This document shows positions 7,185 to 16,765 of a stretch of 64,000 bases of DNA, piece by piece; within the stretch, counting starts at the first letter, position 1, and each line of letters starts with the position of its first letter. Position numbers and translations under genes: made by a program. The notes beneath the pieces are model-generated. The model was not told the origin of the DNA. It saw only the letters and a list, made by a program, of their open reading frames with translations, and did not search any database. Source of the DNA: a bacterium (GTDB lineage Bacteria; Verrucomicrobiota; Verrucomicrobiia; Limisphaerales; UBA11358); assembly GCA_021813325.1 (NCBI GenBank), contig JAKALA010000008.1:1-64000 (forward strand), in the 5' to 3' direction.

Positions 7185-7451
7185 ACCAAAATTCTCCTGT
7201 GCGCGATCTTTCCGCGCGGCAAAACGTTCAGCCCCCAGCGGGGCAAAATTTTACAGGTGAACCAGGCACTGGCCCGGCTGGAGGATGGCAGGCACATTTT
7301 CTATCTGGATTTTGGATCGCAGTTCATTGAAAACAACGGTTCCATCTCCAAGGACATCATGCCTGACTACCTTCATCCCAATGCGACGGGATACAACATC
7401 TGGGCCAAGGCGATGGAACCCACGCTGAAAGCACTGCTCGGGGAAAAATAG
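7185..7451 (+). pseudogene. C-terminal remnant of a GDSL/SGNH hydrolase
   Basis: The plus-strand frame reads KILLCAIFPRG, then KILQVNQALARL, YLDFGSQF and the catalytic block V as MPDYLHPNATGYNIWA (Asp-x-x-His). This is the C-terminal third of a secreted SGNH esterase. The nucleophile GDS block and the rest of the N-terminus are missing. Similarity begins at about 7185, just where the convergent type IIG reading frame ends, so the junction of the inserted locus is placed there. A possible start GTG at 7257 would give only 64 residues, unlikely to be functional. Confidence 0.75.
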
Positions 7452-7455
7452 CCGC

Positions 7456-8991
7456 TTACCATTGGCAGGCCCGAACCGATTCGCGCAGGGCGCCCACCAT
7501 GGTTTGCAGTTGCGCGGGCGTGGTGCAATACGGCGGCATCAGCACGATCACATTGCCCACCGGGCGGGTCAGCACGCCGCGTTGGGCCATGCCTTCGCAA
7601 ACCCGGATGCCGGCGCGTTCCCGCAAGTCAAAGGGCGCGCGCGTCCGCCAGTTTTTGACCAGTTCAATTCCCGCCACGAGACCGACCTGGCGAATATCGC
7701 CCACTTGGGGCAGCGACCAGAGCGAATCCAGCTCGGTTCGCAAAAGCTTCTGCAAGCGCAACCGTTGAAGCACCGAGGCTTGGGTTTGCAAAAGGTCCAG
7801 GCTGGCCAGCGCGGCGCTGGCTCCCAATTGATTGCCGGTAAAACTGTGGCCGTGGAAAAAAGTTTTGAATTCCTCGTATTCGCCCAGAAAGGCGTCGAAT
7901 ACAGGCTGGGTTGTCAGCGTTGCGGCCATCGGCAAATACCCGCCGGTTAAACCTTTTGCCACGCACAAAAAGTCCGGGACGACACCCGCGCGCGTCGTGG
8001 CAAAGAGCTTTCCCCGAATCGGATGTTTCATCACCTCTGCAATGACCCGGGCATCCACATGGCAAGTTTCGCCCGTGCGGCCAAACCCGGTCATGACCTC
8101 GTCGGCAATGAGCAGGGCGCCATAGGATCGTGCGATTTCCGTGGCTTGTCCCAACCAGCCGCCGGGCTGGGGAATCATGCCTGCCGCTCCTTGCATCAGC
8201 GGTTCAAAGACAAAGCCCGCATACGGATTGCCCAGCCGTTTTTGGCGGGAAAATTTTTGCTCGATGCGGCCAACGCATTCCCAATGGCATTGGCGATATT
8301 TCCGGGCGTCAAGGCGATCCGGCTTGGCCTGGTTGAACGGGCAGCGATAACAATACGGCGCCATCACCTGGTCGGTCTTGAACACTAGGCTGCGGTAGGC
8401 CTGGTGAAAGAGATCAATGTGACCCAGCGAAACCGCGCCAATCGTATCGCCATGATACGCGCCATCGAGGGCCAGAAATTTCGGTTCAGCCCGCCGGCGT
8501 TTGTTTTTTTGAGTCATTTTGCCGCGGTTGCGGAGCGTAAACTGGTAGGCCAGTTTCAACGCGACTTCGAGCGCCGTGGAGCCATTGTCGCTGAAAAACA
8601 CCTTTGACAGCGGGGCTGGGTCCAACGCGGCGCGGGCCCGCGGCTGGTGTTTGAAACGGGAATGCCGGGCCGCGGCTGGGCCGCAGTGATTGGCCGCTTT
8701 CACCAGTTGTTCCGCCAGCAGGCTGGCCGGCTCATTGGCCAAGCCCAACGCGGAAGAATGGGAGATTTTCTTCAACTGGCGCTGAATCGCGGCGTTGAGT
8801 TTGGGATGGTGATGCCCATGCAGATTTGTCCAAATGGAGGCGTTGGCGTCCAGATAGGCCCGGCCCCTGGCGTCGCGCAACCAGGCGCCCTGGCCGCGGG
8901 TGATGACAATAGGCTCGCGCCGCAACCAATCGCGCATTTGAGTGAACGGGTGCCACACGTAGGTTTGATCGAGCTGGGCGAGCGGATGCAT
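7456..8991 (-). CDS. bioA: Adenosylmethionine-8-amino-7-oxononanoate aminotransferase
   Basis: Converts KAPA to DAPA in biotin synthesis, using S-adenosylmethionine as amino donor. A PLP class III aminotransferase of 511 residues, longer than the usual ~430. The BioA-specific WHPFTQM is at the N-terminus, the PLP lysine is in VAKGLTGGYLPMAATLT, and DEVMTGFGRTG and FFHGHSFTGNQLG are present. Extra length lies near residues 105-125 and after GRTG. It starts one base after the bioF stop, so the two are one operon. bioB and bioD are not in this window. Confidence 0.93.
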   Translation of the reverse strand: MHPLAQLDQTYVWHPFTQMRDWLRREPIVITRGQGAWLRDARGRAYLDANASIWTNLHGHHHPKLNAAIQRQLKKISHSSALGLANEPASLLAEQLVKAANHCGPAAARHSRFKHQPRARAALDPAPLSKVFFSDNGSTALEVALKLAYQFTLRNRGKMTQKNKRRRAEPKFLALDGAYHGDTIGAVSLGHIDLFHQAYRSLVFKTDQVMAPYCYRCPFNQAKPDRLDARKYRQCHWECVGRIEQKFSRQKRLGNPYAGFVFEPLMQGAAGMIPQPGGWLGQATEIARSYGALLIADEVMTGFGRTGETCHVDARVIAEVMKHPIRGKLFATTRAGVVPDFLCVAKGLTGGYLPMAATLTTQPVFDAFLGEYEEFKTFFHGHSFTGNQLGASAALASLDLLQTQASVLQRLRLQKLLRTELDSLWSLPQVGDIRQVGLVAGIELVKNWRTRAPFDLRERAGIRVCEGMAQRGVLTRPVGNVIVLMPPYCTTPAQLQTMVGALRESVRACQW

Positions 8992-8992
8992 A

Positions 8993-10177
8993 TTAGCGGT
9001 TGATTCGAGCCAGGTTTTGTGCCAGTGCGTCCAGGTCTTCAGCCGAATGCGCCGCGGTCAGGCTGATCCGCAGGCGGGCAGCGCCGCGAGCCACCGTGGG
9101 ATAGCGAACGGCGGGCGCAAAAATATTATTTTCGCGGAGCCGGGCGGCCGTGTTAACCGCCCTGGCTTCGTCACCCACAATGACCGGAAAAATGGCAGTC
9201 AAGGGTTGTTCGGAAGCCCGGCCCGGAATGAGGCCGCGCAGTTTGTGAATTCGCTGATGCAGGGCTTGTCGGCGTTGTTCGCCTTCACGGGACTGCAATA
9301 GTTGAACTCCCGCCAAAGCCGCGCCGGCCGCGGCGGGAACCGGGGCGGTGCTGAAGATGAAACTGCGGGCGCGATTGATGAGATAATCCACCAGCGCCCG
9401 GCTGCCACAAATGTAGCCGCCGCTGGCGCCAACGGCTTTGCTGAGCGTGCCCATCTGAATTTCGATGTGCCGGCTGACGCCACATTCATCGGCCAGTCCC
9501 CGGCCATGTTGCCCCAGCACGCCGAGGGCATGGGCTTCATCCACCATTAACCACGCGCCATATTTTTCTTTGAGCTCGACCAGGCCGCGGAGTGGCGCCA
9601 CATCGCCGTCCATGCTGAACACGGATTCAGTGACGACGAGGATGGAGCGGTTTGCCCTTGAGTCGGCCAGGGTTTCCGAAGCCCAGCGCAGCCGGTCTTC
9701 AAGATCGTTCAAATCGTTATGGGCAAAAATACGCAATTTGGCGCCCGACAATCTGGCGGCATCCACAATACTGGCATGAACCAGCTTATCGAGGATGATA
9801 ATATCGTCCTTCCCCATCAAGGCCGTGATGGTTCCGACCGCCGTGGCGTAGCCGGATGAAAACGCAAGCGCCGCCCCGGTTTGTTTGAAGTCTGCAAGCG
9901 CCGATTCCAGATCGTGAAAGAGCCGGGATGAGCCGCAGATCAAACGCGATGAGCCTGAGCCGGCCCCAAATTTTTCAACCGATTTGATCGCCGCCTCTTT
10001 CAGGGCGGGATGATCCGCCAATCCCAAATAGTCATTGGAGGCAAAATTGATGAGGGTCCGCCCGTCAAGAACCAGGCGCGGGCCGGCTGGCGCATCGATG
10101 CGCCGCAGTTCGCGGAATAAATTTTCCCGACGCAAGGTGGCGAGGCGCTGATTTAAATGGTCGGAGAATGACGGCAC
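8993..10177 (-). CDS. bioF: 8-amino-7-oxononanoate synthase
   Basis: Condenses pimeloyl-ACP or pimeloyl-CoA with alanine to KAPA, the step before BioA. A PLP alpha-oxoamine synthase of 394 residues. The Schiff-base lysine lies in MGTLSKAVGASGGY; other blocks are NFASNDYLGLADHP near the N-terminus, SGSSRLICGSSRLFHDLE and MVDEAHALGVLGQHGRGL. The paralogue Kbl (2-amino-3-ketobutyrate ligase) is similar, but the adjacent bioA settles the assignment. Upstream, a 59-base gap separates it from the amidohydrolase gene. Confidence 0.93.
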   Translation of the reverse strand: MPSFSDHLNQRLATLRRENLFRELRRIDAPAGPRLVLDGRTLINFASNDYLGLADHPALKEAAIKSVEKFGAGSGSSRLICGSSRLFHDLESALADFKQTGAALAFSSGYATAVGTITALMGKDDIIILDKLVHASIVDAARLSGAKLRIFAHNDLNDLEDRLRWASETLADSRANRSILVVTESVFSMDGDVAPLRGLVELKEKYGAWLMVDEAHALGVLGQHGRGLADECGVSRHIEIQMGTLSKAVGASGGYICGSRALVDYLINRARSFIFSTAPVPAAAGAALAGVQLLQSREGEQRRQALHQRIHKLRGLIPGRASEQPLTAIFPVIVGDEARAVNTAARLRENNIFAPAVRYPTVARGAARLRISLTAAHSAEDLDALAQNLARINR

Positions 10178-10236
10178 GTGGCAATCTTGGATTCAGACCG
10201 GATGGTTTTCGAGCCAAAAGGATTGCTTGGTGAGAT

Positions 10237-11484
10237 TTACCAGCCGGGCGGGATCACCCAGCGGCCGCCAATCATGCTGGCTGAGACCTTGCCCGAGTGT
10301 TCCAGCACGGATTCATAAACGGTTTTAAGTTTTTTGGGGCCGGGCAGGGCGATGAGATCTGCCAAGGCGTGACTGGCAATTTCACCAATTTTGCCTGGTT
10401 GTCCCAAGGCGCGCGCGCCATTGACCGTGGCCATTTTTAAAATTTCAATGGGGTCCGCGCTTTTGTCCCGATTTGCGAGGGCGCGCATCTCGGCGAACAG
10501 GTCGAGCTCGGGCGGTTGTTTTCCGTTCTTGCGCGTGGTGGCCAGGCTGTCCGTGCCGAGGCACAAGTTGACGCCGGCCCGGGCCAGGCGCGCGCGCTCA
10601 AATTGGGGATGGCGAAAATAGTCGTGGCTGCGCGGGCAATGAACCACGTGCGTGTGATTTTGGGCCAGCAACCTGGCATCGCCGCGCGCAAGGCAATTGA
10701 CATGGATGGCCAGGACATTTTCACCGAGCAATTTGTTGCGGGCCAGATGCGCGACTGGCGAGCCGATGCCGCAGTCGGAGTTGTCCCGCTCATTGCGTTT
10801 GAGCCAGTCGTGCATTTCGCCGCAGGCGTTTTGGAACATCTCAAATTCCTCCACCGATTCCGCCACGTGAATGCTGACCCGCCATTTTCGTCTTTGGGCG
10901 GTGCGGGCCGCGCGGCGCAGCAGTTCGGGCAATGTGGAATACGGAGCATGCGGTGACAACATGGCCCGGCAATTGGCATGTCGGAGCGCATCAATTTTTT
11001 CGACGGCCTCGCGCAAAATGTCCCGGGGAACCCGGCGCGACTTGATGCCGGTCATTTCCAGAAACGAATAAATGCGCAACGGAGTGGCTTCCCAGACTTC
11101 GGGCAGCAAGTCGGGCAGGGATTCAATGTCCGCCACGGTGGTGGTGCCGGTTTTGAGGAGTTGATGCGCGCCGCGCAACCAAGATTGGGCGTAATTGGAA
11201 TAGCTCCATCCGGTTTTATAGGCGGTGATGGCCGCAATCCAACTGGTGAAGGTTTTGGGCGGGGTGAGTTCGCCGGCCAAATCGGTGTAATCGAGATGGC
11301 AATGCGCGTTGATCAGCCCGGGCAGGAGCATTACTTCGCCCAAATCCGTGGCGCTTTCGCGCAAATGGGGGCGCAAATCCCGCCACGGTGCCACGCTCCG
11401 AATCTGATTTCCGGCAACAAAAACCGCGCCGTCCTCAATGGGGGGCGCGGTAACAGGCAAAACGAGTCGGGCGCGAAGAATCAT
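10237..11484 (-). CDS. Amidohydrolase-family deaminase
   Basis: A metal-dependent deaminase/hydrolase of the cytosine deaminase-like branch, 415 residues, cytoplasmic. Metal ligands visible are HCHLDYT (HxH, near residue 61), a His in SIHVAESVEEFEMF, a His in AIHVNCLARGD and the Asp in LGTDSLATT. The branch includes S-adenosylhomocysteine/methylthioadenosine deaminases, guanine deaminase and aminodeoxyfutalosine deaminase of the alternative menaquinone pathway. The sequence does not show which. It starts two bases after the hpf stop, so hpf and this gene are co-transcribed, with bioF-bioA probably following. Confidence 0.8.
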   Translation of the reverse strand: MILRARLVLPVTAPPIEDGAVFVAGNQIRSVAPWRDLRPHLRESATDLGEVMLLPGLINAHCHLDYTDLAGELTPPKTFTSWIAAITAYKTGWSYSNYAQSWLRGAHQLLKTGTTTVADIESLPDLLPEVWEATPLRIYSFLEMTGIKSRRVPRDILREAVEKIDALRHANCRAMLSPHAPYSTLPELLRRAARTAQRRKWRVSIHVAESVEEFEMFQNACGEMHDWLKRNERDNSDCGIGSPVAHLARNKLLGENVLAIHVNCLARGDARLLAQNHTHVVHCPRSHDYFRHPQFERARLARAGVNLCLGTDSLATTRKNGKQPPELDLFAEMRALANRDKSADPIEILKMATVNGARALGQPGKIGEIASHALADLIALPGPKKLKTVYESVLEHSGKVSASMIGGRWVIPPGW

Positions 11485-11486
11485 TA

Positions 11487-11834
11487 TCAGTTCCCGCGGC
11501 GGGCACTTTTCAGTTTGGCGGCGTCTTTGTGCTTGGCGGTTTTGTGCCGGTTGTGGCGTTTCCGAATTTGTTGTTCGATTTTTTTGGCGACCGCATCAAT
11601 CGCCGCGTAAAGATCGCTTTTCACATCCTTGGCAAACAAGTCCGGCCCGCGCACGCCCAGACGAATCGAGCAGGCAAACTGTTTTTCGGGCGCGCGCGTG
11701 TTGTCGTGTTCCAACGTGACGCGGGCATCAACGGCCCAACGGTCGAAGTGTTCGAGCTTGTCCAGCCGGCCAAGAATGTGCTCTTCAATGGCTTTGGTGA
11801 GCGTGACGTTGTGCGTTGAAAGAATTAATTTCAT
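11487..11834 (-). CDS. hpf: Ribosome hibernation promoting factor (HPF/YfiA family)
   Basis: A small protein that binds the 30S decoding region and stabilises idle ribosomes. It has 115 residues from the ATG at 11834 (MKLILSTHNVTL); another ATG in frame at 11849 is less likely. The beta-alpha fold pattern is clear: VTLTKAIEEHILGRLDKLEHF, then the central conserved stretch DLYAAIDAVAKKIEQQIRKR and a basic tail. The short form lacks the long-HPF dimerisation domain. It is divergent from rpoN, and a sigma-54-type promoter lies in the gap. Confidence 0.88.
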   Translation of the reverse strand: MKLILSTHNVTLTKAIEEHILGRLDKLEHFDRWAVDARVTLEHDNTRAPEKQFACSIRLGVRGPDLFAKDVKSDLYAAIDAVAKKIEQQIRKRHNRHKTAKHKDAAKLKSARRGN

Positions 11835-11894
11835 GAAAAAAAGATGCAATCACTGCCGGCGAAAATCCAGTTTTTCCTTCGTCAAAATGATAAA

Positions 11895-11912
11895 CAGCGG
11901 GATTCGTGCCAA
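11895..11912 (-). promoter_or_regulatory. Candidate sigma-54 (-24/-12) promoter upstream of hpf
   Basis: The minus strand reads TTGGCACGAATCCCGCTG. The -24 element TTGGCACG is perfect. GG at 11910-11909 and GC at 11898-11897 are separated by exactly ten bases, as sigma-54 requires; the -12 element CCGCT is weaker than TTGCA. It faces hpf, whose ATG is about 60 bases downstream, and lies beside rpoN itself. Confidence 0.6.
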
Positions 11913-11954
11913 AAGCGCTTGAGATTCCGGGGTCTTGCGTTACCCTCTGGTTAG

Positions 11955-13457
11955 ATGGGACCCGGATTACAACTTTCCCAGAGATTGACGCAGTCGCTGG
12001 TGCTGGCGCCGCAGCTCCAGCAGTCGCTGGCCTTGCTGCAAGCGCCAACCTTGGAGCTTAAGGCGCTCGTCGAACAGGAACTCCAGCAAAATCCCGTGCT
12101 TGAGGAAGTGCAGGACACGGACAGGGAACTCCGTGAAAAATCCACCGACAGCGAAGGCGAGGAAATCCCCGTGACGGCAGATCCCGCCGAACCGCCGGAC
12201 GACGTAAAATTTGACGCTGCCGCCGAAAAAGCTTCCGACGATCCCGTTGACGACTTTCAAGCCGAGTTTGACAAGCTGGTCCAAATGGATCAGGAGTGGC
12301 GCGATCATTTTTCGCAAACCAACACCGTCACCCGGTCCACCGCCGAGGACGAAGAACGGCGCGAGTTCATGTTCAACTCCATCACGGTGGAAACGTCGCT
12401 CTCCCAACACCTGATGGATCAGGTGCGCGACACTGACCTCACCGACGAGGAACGCGGGATTGCCGAGCTGATTATCGGGAACATTGATGACTACGGTTAT
12501 CTGATGACCACCGTGGAGGAGCTGGCGGCTTCCACTAATTTGCCGGTGGAGAACATTTTGAAAGTTCTCAAAGTGATTCAAAGTTTTGAGCCGGCCGGGG
12601 TCGGGGCTTTGGATCTGCGTCAATGCCTGATGTTGCAATTGGAGCGATTGGGGCAGCAGGACACGCTGGAATACCGGATCATTCGCGACTTCATGGACGC
12701 CTTGGGCAAGCGCCGCATTCCGGAAATTGCCCGCGGCACCGGTCTTTCGGTGGATGAAGTGCAGGAATCGCTGGTCCGGATCGCCAAGCTTGATCCCCGG
12801 CCTGGGCGCGCTTTTTTGCCGGCGGTGGATCAATACGTGGCGCCGGAGGTTTTCGTGCAAAAAAACGGCGACGATTTCAACGTCACCACCAATGACGAGC
12901 AGATCCCGCATTTGCGCATCAGCAACGTCTATAAAGACCTGATGTCGGCGGGGGAAAACAACGCGGAAGTGAAGAATTACATCCGGGAAAAAATTCGCGC
13001 CGGAAAATTTCTCATCAAAAGCCTCCATCAACGCCAGGCCACCATCGCCAACATTGGCAAGGAAATCGTCAAACGGCAGCGGGATTTCATGGAGAAAGGC
13101 ATTGCCCACCTCAAGCCCATGACCATGGCGCAAGTCGCTGAAGTCGTTGGGGTGCATGAAACCACAGTCAGCCGCGCGGTTTCGGGCAAATATATTCAAA
13201 CCCCGCAAGGCGTGTTTGAAATGAAATTTTTCTTCACGGCCGGATTGCAAACCGCCAGCGGCAGCGATGTCTCCAACACCAGCGTCAAAGACATGATCGC
13301 CGAGATTTTCAAGGGCGAAAATCCGGCCCGTCCGCTCTCCGATCAGGAGGTGGTGAAAATGTTGACGGACAAGGGCATCAACATTGCCCGCCGGACGGTT
13401 GCGAAATATCGCGATGAACTGGGCATTCTGCCTTCAAATCTTCGCAAGGTTTATTGA
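11955..13457 (+). CDS. rpoN: RNA polymerase sigma-54 factor
   Basis: The alternative sigma factor that needs AAA+ activators. It has 500 residues with the three usual regions: Gln/Leu-rich region I (LAPQLQQSLALLQAPTLEL), an acidic region II around residues 55-110, and region III with the core-binding part, the HTH (MAQVAEVVGVHETTVSRAV) and the RpoN box ARRTVAKYRDELG near the C-terminus, which reads the -24 element. The protein begins directly with region I. It is convergent with the dus gene, whose stop is three bases away. Confidence 0.96.
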   Translation: MGPGLQLSQRLTQSLVLAPQLQQSLALLQAPTLELKALVEQELQQNPVLEEVQDTDRELREKSTDSEGEEIPVTADPAEPPDDVKFDAAAEKASDDPVDDFQAEFDKLVQMDQEWRDHFSQTNTVTRSTAEDEERREFMFNSITVETSLSQHLMDQVRDTDLTDEERGIAELIIGNIDDYGYLMTTVEELAASTNLPVENILKVLKVIQSFEPAGVGALDLRQCLMLQLERLGQQDTLEYRIIRDFMDALGKRRIPEIARGTGLSVDEVQESLVRIAKLDPRPGRAFLPAVDQYVAPEVFVQKNGDDFNVTTNDEQIPHLRISNVYKDLMSAGENNAEVKNYIREKIRAGKFLIKSLHQRQATIANIGKEIVKRQRDFMEKGIAHLKPMTMAQVAEVVGVHETTVSRAVSGKYIQTPQGVFEMKFFFTAGLQTASGSDVSNTSVKDMIAEIFKGENPARPLSDQEVVKMLTDKGINIARRTVAKYRDELGILPSNLRKVY

Positions 13458-13460
13458 AAC

Positions 13461-14570
13461 TTACCACATTTCAACCGGACCTTTGGGCACGGCAATTTGC
13501 GATGGCATTGTTTCATGGGCTTCACGCATGAACGACGCCACGAGCGGCGCCGGGGTAAAGCGGGGCAACAACTCGCCGTGATCGTCCAGAAATTGTTTTC
13601 GCCAGCGCTGATAACGCTCCAGCACTTCCTGAAACTGCGCCTTGCTGGCGACCTGCACGACTTTCTTGTTGAATTCATGGCATGGCCCGAAACGTTTGGC
13701 ATACCAAGGCGCGATTTTGCGAAACATCCGGCAGCCCAATGCCTCGCCAAACACCTCGATCATTAAATCGAGGTGCCGGCACATGACGCGGATGCGTTCG
13801 GTGAAGGTGGGTTCGGGCGGCACGGCCGAATCCGCCCTGCCGATGTATGCCAGCGTCCGTTTAAAAATCCACGGATCGTAGAAGGCGCCACGGCCGATGC
13901 TCACTCCGGCGCAACCGGTTTCATTGAGCATTTTTTTAGCCGCCTCTGGCGTGACGATGTCGCCATTGCCAATGATGGGAATGGTCTTGACAGCTTCAAC
14001 CACCTGGCGGATGCCCCGCAAATTAACCGTGCCGCCAAATCCCTGCTCGCGGGTCCGGCCATGCACAAAAATAGCCGCGATGCCGGCGTCTTCCAAAGCC
14101 CGCGCTAAATCCGGCGCGGTGATGTTTTGATCGTCCCATCCCAGCCGCATTTTGGCGGTCACGGGAATTTTAACCGCGTTGATCATGCCGCGCACCAGGG
14201 CGGTGGTTTTGTCCAGCTCGGTCATCATGGCCGAGCCGCCGCCGATTTTGACGACTTTCTTGACGGGGCAGCCCATGTTGATGTCCACGGACACCGCGCC
14301 ATGGGCTTCAGCCATCAGGGCGGCATCCCGCATTTCTTCGGCAACCGAACCAAATAACTGGATGGCCAGCGGCGAATCCGCCGGCCGGGTTTCGATCAGT
14401 TTGAACGCTTTGGCGCGCTTTTCGATCAATGACCGGGCGTTGACCAGATCCGTGGTGCAAAGACCAACGCCGCCGACTTCCCGGACCACGAGCCGAAAGG
14501 GCAGGTTGGTATAGCCGGCCAGCGGCGATAGAAACAGGTTGGATTTAAGGTTTAGCGAGCCAAATTGCAC
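13461..14570 (-). CDS. dusB: tRNA-dihydrouridine synthase, DusB type
   Basis: A flavin enzyme that reduces uridines in the tRNA D-loop. 369 residues. It has SPLAGYTNLPFR near the N-terminus, the catalytic cysteine in DINMGCPVKKVVK, the tRNA/FMN-contacting HGRTREQGF, and IPIIGNGDI with the phosphate-binding GVSIGRGAFYDPW. The C-terminal helical domain contains YAKRFGPCHEFNKKV. The gene start overlaps the beginning of the open frame of ftsH on the other strand, so the two genes share a compact divergent promoter region. Confidence 0.9.
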   Translation of the reverse strand: MQFGSLNLKSNLFLSPLAGYTNLPFRLVVREVGGVGLCTTDLVNARSLIEKRAKAFKLIETRPADSPLAIQLFGSVAEEMRDAALMAEAHGAVSVDINMGCPVKKVVKIGGGSAMMTELDKTTALVRGMINAVKIPVTAKMRLGWDDQNITAPDLARALEDAGIAAIFVHGRTREQGFGGTVNLRGIRQVVEAVKTIPIIGNGDIVTPEAAKKMLNETGCAGVSIGRGAFYDPWIFKRTLAYIGRADSAVPPEPTFTERIRVMCRHLDLMIEVFGEALGCRMFRKIAPWYAKRFGPCHEFNKKVVQVASKAQFQEVLERYQRWRKQFLDDHGELLPRFTPAPLVASFMREAHETMPSQIAVPKGPVEMW

Positions 14571-14636
14571 GCGGTCAAGGTAGGTGAAAGTCGTTCATTG
14601 CGAAAGACTGATCGCCATGTTAAAATTAGCAAACAA

Positions 14637-16697
14637 ATGTTAGACGACGATAAAAACATGAGGAACAGCGGTGGCCCCAAAAAGCCTTCGGGCAATGGCT
14701 TCAACAAGGTGTCCACCTTTACCATGCTGGCTTGGGCGGGGATTATTGCGGCCATGGTCGGTCTCTTCATGATGAAGAACCACTACGCAGTGCAGCCGGT
14801 TGTGTTGAGCCAGTCGGAATTTTTGGCCAAGTTTCAATCGAATCAAATTGCCCACGCCACCATTAATCTCGGCAGCCAATCCTCACTTTTGACGCCCATC
14901 ACGGGAACCTTCTATCAGGTGGACAAAGAGGGCAATGTCGTCAAAGAAAACGGCAAGGCCAAGGAAGTTTCGTTCACGGCGCCGAACACCTATCTCACGC
15001 AGAAAATGTTGGATCAACTTTTGGTGTCCGACAAAATCGAAGCCGGCGCGCCCAACGTCATGTTGATCAACATGCTTTGGGGCGTGGCGCCATTTGTTAT
15101 TTTGGGGATTTTGTTCTGGTTTTTCTTCATTCGCCAGATCAAGGCCGCCGGTCGCGGCGCCATGAGTTTCGGCAAGAGCAAAGCCCGATTGCTCGCCAAA
15201 GAACGCAATAAAACCACGTTCAAAGATGTGGCGGGCGTGGAAGAAGCCATGGAAGAAGTTTCAGAATTGGTTGAATTCCTGAAAGATCCTAAAAAATTCC
15301 AGCGCCTCGGCGGACGCATTCCCAAGGGCGTTTTAATGATCGGGCCGCCCGGCACCGGTAAAACACTGCTGGCCAAGGCCATTGCCGGCGAGGCGGACGC
15401 GGCCTTCTTCAGCATCAGCGGTTCCGATTTTGTGGAAATGTTTGTGGGTGTAGGCGCCAGCCGGGTGCGCGACATGTTTGACCAGGCGCGCAAGAGCACG
15501 CCCTGCCTGATTTTTATTGATGAAATCGACGCCGTCGGACGCAGCCGTGGGCACGGTCTTGGCGGCGGCAACGACGAGCGTGAGCAGACCTTGAATGCGC
15601 TGCTGGTGGAAATGGACGGCTTCGATACGCAGGAAGGCATCATCATCATTGCGGCCACCAACCGGCCCGATGTGCTTGATCCGGCCTTGCTGCGCCCCGG
15701 ACGTTTTGATCGGCAGGTGACCGTGAATCTGCCGGACGTGCGTGGCCGGGAAGCCATTCTTAAAGTCCATTCCAAGAACGTCAAGCTGTCACCGAGCGTG
15801 GATTTGTCCGTCATTGCTCGCGGGACTCCCGGTTATTCCGGAGCCGAACTGGCGAATTTACTGAACGAGGCCGCCTTGCTCGCTGCTCGAACCGGTAAGA
15901 AGTGCGTCGAGCAAAAGGAACTTGAAGAAGCCCGTGATAAAGTGCGCTGGGGTCGCGAGCGTCGCAGCCTGGCCATGACCGACGAGGAAAAGAAATTCAC
16001 CGCCTGGCACGAGGCCGGACACGCCCTCGTGAACGTCGTGCTAGAACATACTCATCCGCTTCACAAGGTGACGATCATTCCGCGCGGTCAGGCGCTGGGC
16101 GCAACGATGTATCTGCCTAAGGACGACATGTTGAGCCGCCGTCGCAAGGAAATGCTGGATACGATTGCGGTGACGATGGCGGGACGCATAGCCGAGCAAA
16201 TCGTTTCTGATGACATTTCCACCGGTGCCGCCGGCGATATTCAGCAGGCCACCAGCATGGCCAAAGCCATGGTCATGCATTACGGCATGAGCGACAAGCT
16301 GGGCATGGTGCTTTACGGCGAAGCCAATGAATATGTTTTTCTCGGCCGCGACATGATGCGTTCGAAGGAATACAGCGAAGTTACCGCGCAACAAATTGAC
16401 GGCGAAATCAAACGGATCATTGATGATGGCTATAATACCGCCAAATCCATCATCGACACCTACCGGCAGCAATTGGAAATTATCGCCAATGCGCTGCTGG
16501 AATACGAAACTCTGGAAGGTTCTCAAGTCGAGGAAATCGTCCGGACGGGAACATTCAATCCGCCACCAAAGCCGCCAGCCAACGTTGGTCCCATGCTGGG
16601 AGCTCCGGCTGGAACGCCGGTGCCGGAAAATCCTAGTAAACCGGCGCCGCCAAAATTGCCTGGACTCGGTTCGGCTTCACCCGCACCGGCGACTTAA
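14637..16697 (+). CDS. ftsH: ATP-dependent zinc metalloprotease FtsH
   Basis: A membrane-anchored AAA+ protease that degrades misfolded membrane and regulatory proteins; hexameric. Two membrane segments (about residues 27-46 and 145-165) enclose a small periplasmic domain. The AAA domain has Walker A GPPGTGKT, Walker [12 protein letters not shown] and the second region of homology [19 protein letters not shown]. The protease site is HEAGH with the distant Asp in the [14 protein letters not shown] region. The tail (last ~40 residues) is Pro/Ala-rich and unusual. The frame is open to 14565, but the ATG at 14637 (or 14658) avoids overlap with dusB. A strong terminator follows. Confidence 0.95.
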   Translation: MLDDDKNMRNSGGPKKPSGNGFNKVSTFTMLAWAGIIAAMVGLFMMKNHYAVQPVVLSQSEFLAKFQSNQIAHATINLGSQSSLLTPITGTFYQVDKEGNVVKENGKAKEVSFTAPNTYLTQKMLDQLLVSDKIEAGAPNVMLINMLWGVAPFVILGILFWFFFIRQIKAAGRGAMSFGKSKARLLAKERNKTTFKDVAGVEEAMEEVSELVEFLKDPKKFQRLGGRIPKGVLMIGPPGTGKTLLAKAIAGEADAAFFSISGSDFVEMFVGVGASRVRDMFDQARKSTPCLIFIDEIDAVGRSRGHGLGGGNDEREQTLNALLVEMDGFDTQEGIIIIAATNRPDVLDPALLRPGRFDRQVTVNLPDVRGREAILKVHSKNVKLSPSVDLSVIARGTPGYSGAELANLLNEAALLAARTGKKCVEQKELEEARDKVRWGRERRSLAMTDEEKKFTAWHEAGHALVNVVLEHTHPLHKVTIIPRGQALGATMYLPKDDMLSRRRKEMLDTIAVTMAGRIAEQIVSDDISTGAAGDIQQATSMAKAMVMHYGMSDKLGMVLYGEANEYVFLGRDMMRSKEYSEVTAQQIDGEIKRIIDDGYNTAKSIIDTYRQQLEIIANALLEYETLEGSQVEEIVRTGTFNPPPKPPANVGPMLGAPAGTPVPENPSKPAPPKLPGLGSASPAPAT

Positions 16698-16710
16698 CCC
16701 TCTTGTAAAT

Positions 16711-16746
16711 AAAACGGCGGCCAATCAGTTGGCCGCCGTTTTTTGT
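16711..16746 (+). terminator. Rho-independent terminator after ftsH
   Basis: A perfect 13-base stem AAACGGCGGCCAA / TTGGCCGCCGTTT with a TCAG loop, followed by a T-rich run, begins 14 bases after the ftsH stop. A-residues on the other side may let it also serve the convergent STAS-gene operon. Confidence 0.92.
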
Positions 16747-16765
16747 TTTACTGGCGAAAAACTGG

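Noticed and set aside
11967..13250. 427-codon open frame on the minus strand
   Set aside because: It is fully antisense to rpoN and has a His/Arg/Gly composition typical of a shadow frame.
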